A DNA stretch of 39,638 nucleotides from Rhizobium sp. GTDB lineage: Bacteria; Pseudomonadota; Alphaproteobacteria; Rhizobiales; Rhizobiaceae. The DNA lies in the NCBI GenBank assembly GCA_028290545.1, contig JAQGJP010000079.1:1-39638 (forward strand). Direction: 5' to 3'. This document shows positions 35,234-39,638 of the stretch, one piece after another; position 1 is the first letter of the stretch, and every line of letters starts with the position of its first letter. A model generated the notes under the pieces. That model searched no databases, had not been told where the DNA came from, and was given only the letters and a program-made list of their open reading frames with translations. The translations under genes were made by a program, and so were the position numbers.

Positions 35234-35845
35234 CTAAAAGGCCAGATCCTCTGAATCCATTGCCTTTTCCAATAGCTTCTCATAGGCCTTGCGGGGCATG
35301 TCGATCGCGCCGAACGTCTTGAGATGTTCGGTGGTGAACTGGGTATCGAGAAGCGTGAATCCTTTTTTCCTCAAACGCTCGACCAGATGCACCAGACAGA
35401 TCTTCGATGCATCCGTGCGGCGCGAGAACATGCTTTCGCCGAAGAACGCCGAGCCCAACGACACGCCATACAGTCCGCCGACCAAGGTTTTGCCATCCCA
35501 CGCCTCGACGGAATGCGCATAACCCATGCGGTTGAGTTCCTGGTAGAGTTTCAGGATCAGCGGATTGATCCAGGTCGTCGGCCGATCGGCTGTCTCCTCC
35601 GCGCAATGGTTCATGACTTCCGCAAAGGCCGTATTGAAGCGGATATCGTAGGGCATCTTGCGGACGGTTTTCGCAAGGCTGCGTGAAACGTGGAATTCAT
35701 CCAGAGGAATCAAGCCGCGGATCTCGGGCTGCACCCAATAGATTTCCGGATCGTCGGCCGATTCCGCCATCGGAAACAGCCCGGCGGAATAGGCGCGAAG
35801 CAGGATCTCCGGCGTGACGGCAGGGGGATTGAGGTACCGCGCCAT
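35234..35845 (-). CDS. aat: Leucyl/phenylalanyl-tRNA-protein transferase
   Basis: Transfers Leu or Phe from tRNA to proteins with N-terminal Arg/Lys, marking them for ClpAP degradation. The 203-residue protein has the Aat core: [60 protein letters not shown] and [17 protein letters not shown]. It begins with ATG at 35845 (GGA eight bases upstream); GTG 35848 is one codon earlier. It is the last gene of aroQ-accB-accC-aat, 12 bases after accC. Confidence 0.96.
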   Translation of the reverse strand: MARYLNPPAVTPEILLRAYSAGLFPMAESADDPEIYWVQPEIRGLIPLDEFHVSRSLAKTVRKMPYDIRFNTAFAEVMNHCAEETADRPTTWINPLILKLYQELNRMGYAHSVEAWDGKTLVGGLYGVSLGSAFFGESMFSRRTDASKICLVHLVERLRKKGFTLLDTQFTTEHLKTFGAIDMPRKAYEKLLEKAMDSEDLAF

Positions 35846-35857
35846 CACGGATTTCCG

Positions 35858-37204
35858 TCAGGCAGACGTCTCTGCCAGATAGTTCTCGAGCCAGTGAATG
35901 TCATAGTCACCATTGGCGATGTCGGGATTGGTCACAAGGTCCTGGAACAGCGGCAGCGTCGTCTTGATTCCATCGATGACGAACTCATCAAGGACGCGGC
36001 GCAGGCGCATCATGCATTCCACACGCGTACGGCCATGGACGATCAGCTTGCCGATCAGGCTGTCGTAATAGGGCGGGATCTTGTAGCCCTGATAGGCGCC
36101 CGAATCGACACGCACGCCGAGGCCTCCCGGCGCGTGAAAATGCGTGATCGTGCCGGGTGACGGGACGAAGGTGCGCGGATCCTCGGCATTGATGCGGCAC
36201 TCGATCGCATGACCGGAGAACACGATCTCATCCTGGGTGACACTCAGGCCGTTGCCGGAGGCGACCCTGATCTGTTCATGGACAAGATCGATGCCGGTGA
36301 TCGCTTCCGTGATGGGATGCTCGACCTGCAGGCGGGTGTTCATTTCGATGAAAAAGAATTCACCGTTCTCATAGAGGAATTCGACGGTACCGGCGCCGCG
36401 ATATTTCAGCTTCTTCATCGCATCGGCGCAGATCTGCCCGATCTTCATCCGCTGTTCGACATTCAGAGCCGGCGAATTGGCCTCTTCCCAGATCTTCTGG
36501 TGGCGGCGTTGCAGCGAGCAGTCGCGCTCGCCGAGGTGAATGGCATTGCCTTCGCCATCACCGAACACCTGGATTTCGATATGGCGCGGCTTGCCGAGAT
36601 ACTTTTCCATATAGACCGAATCGTTGCCGAACGCATTGGCGGCTTCGGAACGGGCGGTATTGAAGGCTTCGAGCAGGTCGGCCTCGGTCTTGGCAACCTT
36701 CATGCCGCGGCCGCCACCGCCGGCGGTGGCCTTGATCAGCACGGGATAGCCGATTTCCCTGGCCGTCTTCACCGCATCCGCTTCGGTCAGGACTTCGCCC
36801 GCCGAGCCGGGGACCACCGGAATGCCGAGATCCTGGGCCGTCTGCTTGGCGGTGATCTTGTCGCCCATGATGCGGATATGATCGGCGGTCGGGCCGATGA
36901 AGGTAATGCCGTGGGCATCGAGTATATCGGCGAACTTGCTGTTTTCCGACAGGAACCCATAGCCGGGGTGGACGGCATCGGCGCCGGTGATCTCGCAGGC
37001 TGCGACGATCTGATGGATGTTCAGGTAGCTGTCACGCGATGGCGGCGGACCGATGCAGACGCTTTCATCCGCGAGCCGAACATGCATGGCGTCCGAATCT
37101 GCGGTCGAATGCACGGCGACCGTGGCTATGCCCAGTTCCTTGCAGGCCCTGAGGACGCGAAGAGCGATTTCGCCGCGATTGGCTATGAGGATCTTGGAAA
37201 TCAT
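35858..37204 (-). CDS. accC: Acetyl-CoA carboxylase biotin carboxylase subunit
   Basis: ATP-grasp enzyme that carboxylates biotin on AccB, the first half-reaction of malonyl-CoA synthesis. The 448-residue protein has MISKILIANRGEIALRV, HPGYGFLSEN, Lys116 and Lys159 near MGDK and LIKATAGGGGRGMKV, and the catalytic FIEMNTRLQVEHPITE. Length is standard. It starts 10 bases after the accB stop. Confidence 0.97.
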   Translation of the reverse strand: MISKILIANRGEIALRVLRACKELGIATVAVHSTADSDAMHVRLADESVCIGPPPSRDSYLNIHQIVAACEITGADAVHPGYGFLSENSKFADILDAHGITFIGPTADHIRIMGDKITAKQTAQDLGIPVVPGSAGEVLTEADAVKTAREIGYPVLIKATAGGGGRGMKVAKTEADLLEAFNTARSEAANAFGNDSVYMEKYLGKPRHIEIQVFGDGEGNAIHLGERDCSLQRRHQKIWEEANSPALNVEQRMKIGQICADAMKKLKYRGAGTVEFLYENGEFFFIEMNTRLQVEHPITEAITGIDLVHEQIRVASGNGLSVTQDEIVFSGHAIECRINAEDPRTFVPSPGTITHFHAPGGLGVRVDSGAYQGYKIPPYYDSLIGKLIVHGRTRVECMMRLRRVLDEFVIDGIKTTLPLFQDLVTNPDIANGDYDIHWLENYLAETSA

Positions 37205-37214
37205 GCGGTTTTAC

Positions 37215-37685
37215 CTACTCGATCACCAGGAGGGGTTCGCCGAACTCGACGGGTGCTGCGTCGCCGACGAGAATAGCAGTGATCTTGCCGGCGCGCGGTG
37301 CGGGGATCTGGTTCATGGTCTTCATCGCTTCGATGATGAGGACCGTCTGGCCTTCCTTGACCACCGTGCCGATCTCGACGAAGTTCGGGCTGCCGGGGGC
37401 CGGGGCATGATAGCAGGTGCCGACCATCGGCGAGGTCAGCGTGAAGCCGCTGGCCACGGCGACGGCAGCCGGCGCGGCTGCGACCGGCATGGCCACCGCC
37501 TGGGGCGCCTGCATCTGCGGAGCGTAGGCATATTGCGGCGGAGCGGAATATGTCTGGCTGTTGCGCGAGACACGGATGCGCAGGTCGTCCTGCTCAACCT
37601 CGATTTCGGTAAGATCGGTTTCCTTGAGAATGTTGGCGAGATCGCGGACCAGCGCCTGATCAATGCCCGTCTTTTTGTCAGCCAT
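37215..37685 (-). CDS. accB: Acetyl-CoA carboxylase biotin carboxyl carrier protein
   Basis: Carries biotin between AccC and the carboxyltransferase. In 156 residues it has an N-terminal coiled part (1-45), a flexible Ala/Pro/Gln linker (about 47-80) and the biotinyl domain with EAMKTMN, Lys122 being the biotinylation site. The linker with repeated Pro-Gln-Tyr is typical. It lies between aroQ (15 bases) and accC (10 bases) in one operon. Confidence 0.97.
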   Translation of the reverse strand: MADKKTGIDQALVRDLANILKETDLTEIEVEQDDLRIRVSRNSQTYSAPPQYAYAPQMQAPQAVAMPVAAAPAAVAVASGFTLTSPMVGTCYHAPAPGSPNFVEIGTVVKEGQTVLIIEAMKTMNQIPAPRAGKITAILVGDAAPVEFGEPLLVIE

Positions 37686-37700
37686 TTTTCAATGTCCCAC

Positions 37701-38144
37701 TTATTGTTCTTTAATCAGAGTTTTAGCAGCCTGAAGCGCCAGAAGATAGGAGTCCGAACCGAAGCCGCAAATAACGCCTTTCACGGCCGGTGCTGTCCAG
37801 GTCTTGTGCCGGAATTCTTCACGCGCGTGGATGTTGGATAGGTGAAGTTCGATGACCGGCGTGGAAATCGCCCGGATCGCGTCATGAAGGGCGATCGACG
37901 TGTGTCCATAGGCACCGGGATTGATCAGCACGGCAGACGCCTTGTCGTTGGCTTCATGCAGCCAGTCAACGAGCACGCCTTCATGGTTGGTTTGCCGGAA
38001 ATCGACCTCGAATCCGAGTGTGCGGCCTGCATCCCTGCATTCATCGCCGATCATTTCGAGCGTCTTGCCCCCATAAATCCCGGGTTCCCGTTTTCCCAGC
38101 ATATTGAGATTGGGGCCGTTCAGGACAAACACCGTGTGATTCAT
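37701..38144 (-). CDS. aroQ: 3-dehydroquinate dehydratase, type II
   Basis: Dehydrates 3-dehydroquinate in the shikimate pathway; the type II enzyme is a small dodecamer. The 147-residue protein carries NGPNLNMLGKREPGIYG with the catalytic Tyr24 and Arg19, INPGAYGHTS (Asn75, His81) and ELHLSNIHAREEFRH (His101, Arg108). ATG 38144 has GGAAG five bases upstream; the TTG one codon earlier is an alternative. It heads aroQ-accB-accC-aat. A stronger ribosome site, GGAGGG, lies further upstream in the leader next to ATGAAATGA. Confidence 0.96.
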   Translation of the reverse strand: MNHTVFVLNGPNLNMLGKREPGIYGGKTLEMIGDECRDAGRTLGFEVDFRQTNHEGVLVDWLHEANDKASAVLINPGAYGHTSIALHDAIRAISTPVIELHLSNIHAREEFRHKTWTAPAVKGVICGFGSDSYLLALQAAKTLIKEQ

Positions 38145-38290
38145 CAATTCTTCCCGACTTCATTTCATCCCTCCTATAAACCGGTGAAGGTAATAGGAAA
38201 AGGGGCAACAGGGCCGCGCCTGCTTGTTACACAAGCTGCAACCCCCGAAATATGTCGAATTATGGGTTAGGATACCAATAGCTCAATATA

Positions 38291-39052
38291 TTAGCAGGCT
38301 GTCTTGCCGCATTGGCCGAGATTGGCCACTTTCTGGCTCAGCGCTTCCGCACCGACTGCGCCGAATACCGCCTCGTCGCCGAGAATATAGGATGGCGTTC
38401 CGGTGATGCCGAGCTTGTGAGCGAGGGCATAGGTGCTTTTCACTGTCTTCTCGCTCGGTGTCTTCTCCATCTGGGCGCGAATCTGCTCTTCACTGACCCC
38501 AAGCGAGGCTGCCACCTCCAGCGCGCGTGCTTCATTGGCATGGGCTTCGCCACCGAGAAGTTCGCGATGGAACTGGCCGTATTTCTCGGGCGCGACATGG
38601 CGGAATGCGTCCGACACCCGATGGGCCGCGATTGAATCCTGACCGAGGATCGGGAATTCCTTGAGTACGAAACGCACTTCGGGATTACTCTTGATCAACG
38701 CATCCATGTCGGGCATGGCCCGCTTGCAGAAGCCGCAATTGTAGTCGAAGAACTCGACGATGGTCACTTTGCCCTTGGGGTTGCCGAGGGAAAGATCGGC
38801 AGGCGAATTGAAGATCTCATCGTGATTCTGCTGCACGGCGGTTTTCGCCTGCGCCATGCGGGCCTCATCCTGCTTCTTCTCCAGCGCCTGTTGCACCTCG
38901 ATCAGGACCTCCGGGTGTGCGATCAGGTAATCACGGACAATCGCACCGATCTCCTTTTTCTGGCTATCATCGAAAGCGCTAGCGGGCGAAAATGCGCCGA
39001 ATACGAGGGCCAAAGACATGGCCGTAGCCGACAGCAGGGTCTTCAATTTCAT
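38291..39052 (-). CDS. DsbA-family periplasmic thiol oxidoreductase
   Basis: A 253-residue secreted thioredoxin-fold protein. The signal peptide ends at about residue 26 (SPASA). A helical segment with a Gln/Lys-rich coiled part (30-80) precedes the thioredoxin domain. The active site is CGFC at 106-109 (FFDYNCGFCKRAMPD), with the cis-proline in TGTPSYILGD. The last residues, CGKTAC, add two cysteines that could form a second disulfide. It belongs to the DsbA/ScsC-like group with an N-terminal extension, not to classical E. coli DsbA. ATG 39052 has AGGA six bases upstream, better than the frame start nine codons earlier. Confidence 0.92.
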   Translation of the reverse strand: MKLKTLLSATAMSLALVFGAFSPASAFDDSQKKEIGAIVRDYLIAHPEVLIEVQQALEKKQDEARMAQAKTAVQQNHDEIFNSPADLSLGNPKGKVTIVEFFDYNCGFCKRAMPDMDALIKSNPEVRFVLKEFPILGQDSIAAHRVSDAFRHVAPEKYGQFHRELLGGEAHANEARALEVAASLGVSEEQIRAQMEKTPSEKTVKSTYALAHKLGITGTPSYILGDEAVFGAVGAEALSQKVANLGQCGKTAC

Positions 39053-39453
39053 GGGTGTTCCTTTGGCAGCCAGCTGCAATGCGTTGATTTTTGGCGTGAT
39101 TCTATAGTGGTAGATACGTTTCAGCGAAACAGAAAAATCTCGGCGTCGTTAATTGCTCGCGGGAATGTGATTAACAGTCCCCTCGCTGATTGAGGGATTG
39201 CTGAAATTGCGGTAGATCTTCCGGATCTCATGACGTTGCAGCCATTAAAGCGGTGGAGAGCAGCACGCCCGACGATTTCCGCAGCGATGAGAAGCTCGTA
39301 TTTGGAATTGTGAGCGTGGACAAGAACAGTCCTTCAAAGAAAATCAAAAGCTGTCATCGCGTCTCTATACTTCATGCGACGACGCTTTTTGACGTTGGGT
39401 GTCTATTAAGGCTGTAAAATACGACCGTTCGAAATGGCTGTTACAGGGAGATA
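39053..39453. other. Intergenic region upstream of the DsbA-family gene
   Basis: About 400 bases without a supported gene. On the minus strand a TATAGA -10-like box (39101-39106) could serve the DsbA-family gene, although no good -35 is in place. The composition becomes AT-richer than the coding parts. A minus-strand open frame at 39365-39559 runs into the repeat element and is not credible. Confidence 0.5.
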
Positions 39454-39638
39454 ATACCAAGTCTCGATGATGGCAACCTATCGCGCCGGAGCGATCCTGG
39501 CTTTCCGGCGAGGAGAAAACCGCAGATGGAGTTGCTCCTCCATCAAGGATTTTCGACAAGGCCGGAAGCCAAAAGCGCCCGGCCCTTCGGGTGGGCCGGG
39601 ATTCGGCCGCCGGATGCGTCGCAATCCTCGACCGTAAC
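39454..39638. repeat. Dispersed palindromic element, second copy, cut by window end
   Basis: Starts with ATACCAAGTCTCGA like the copy at 35073, diverges for about 130 bases, and then from 39597 to 39638 repeats the block found at 35113-35153 (GGGATTCGGCCGCCGG and the following GATGCGTCGCAATCC) almost base for base. The middle is longer than in the first copy and has its own dyads: CTGGCTTTCCGGC with GGCCGGAAGCCA, and a CCCGGCCC/GGGCCGGG hairpin. This mosaic of shared ends and a variable centre is the reason to call it a mosaic repeat. The right part is outside the window. Confidence 0.75.

Noticed and set aside
36209..37276. 355-codon open frame antisense to accC and accB
   Set aside because: Shadow of two highly conserved genes.
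39365..39559. 64-codon minus-strand open frame near the right edge
   Set aside because: Runs into the dispersed repeat element; no ribosome site or family character.

Overview
The window looks like a chromosomal core segment of a Hyphomicrobiales (Rhizobiales) alphaproteobacterium, of the Rhizobiaceae/Phyllobacteriaceae kind. The reasons are a GC-rich sequence, an NDUFA12-type complex I subunit, the DUF2155 - aat - accC - accB - aroQ - DsbA neighbourhood, a pyrB plus HxH-less pyrC pair followed by plsY and dprA, and gatC-GNAT-gatA with gatB elsewhere. The family assignments come from reading translated sequence; no database search was possible. I see no rRNA, tRNA, CRISPR array, insertion sequence or prophage.

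Layout. 1-7 kb (minus strand): topA - rnr - DUF983 - MFS transporter, a nucleic-acid maintenance cluster with overlapping or nearly abutting genes. 7-11.5 kb: a small plus-strand gene, then the minus-strand operon pyrB - pyrC' - plsY - dprA. 11.4-11.9 kb is a gene-poor gap. 11.9-16.1 kb: an AidB-like acyl-CoA dehydrogenase, an AEC transporter, and a DUF4386 membrane protein divergent from a TetR regulator, with three copies of one operator motif between them. 16.2-18.1 kb: two small membrane proteins, ruvX and a UPF0173 hydrolase. 18.2-20.5 kb: gatC - GNAT - gatA, closed by a strong terminator. 20.5-21.6 kb: a YjhX/TopAI-like protein divergent from a GNAT protein. 21.6-31 kb: tamB (about 7.5 kb) and tamA, read leftward from a promoter shared with gatB. 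31-33 kb: gatB - GNAT facing a SIS-domain protein. 34-35 kb: NDUFA12 and DUF2155 proteins. 35-39 kb (minus strand): a DsbA-family oxidase gene, then aroQ - accB - accC - aat.

The genes mostly serve envelope building (TamA/TamB, PlsY, AccB/AccC), pyrimidine and shikimate synthesis, tRNA amidation (GatCAB) and DNA/RNA topology and processing (TopA, RNase R, DprA, RuvX).

The features most worth a second look are these. TamB is about 2,487 residues long and built from eight 93-residue modules and three modules of about 220 residues in exact register. A three-operator divergent promoter sits between tetR and the DUF4386 gene. A TopAI-like protein lies next to a GNAT gene, echoing the E. coli YjhX/YjhQ pair. 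A dispersed palindromic element occurs at 35.07-35.23 kb and again at the right edge of the window. The dihydroorotase homologue lacks its metal-binding HxH.
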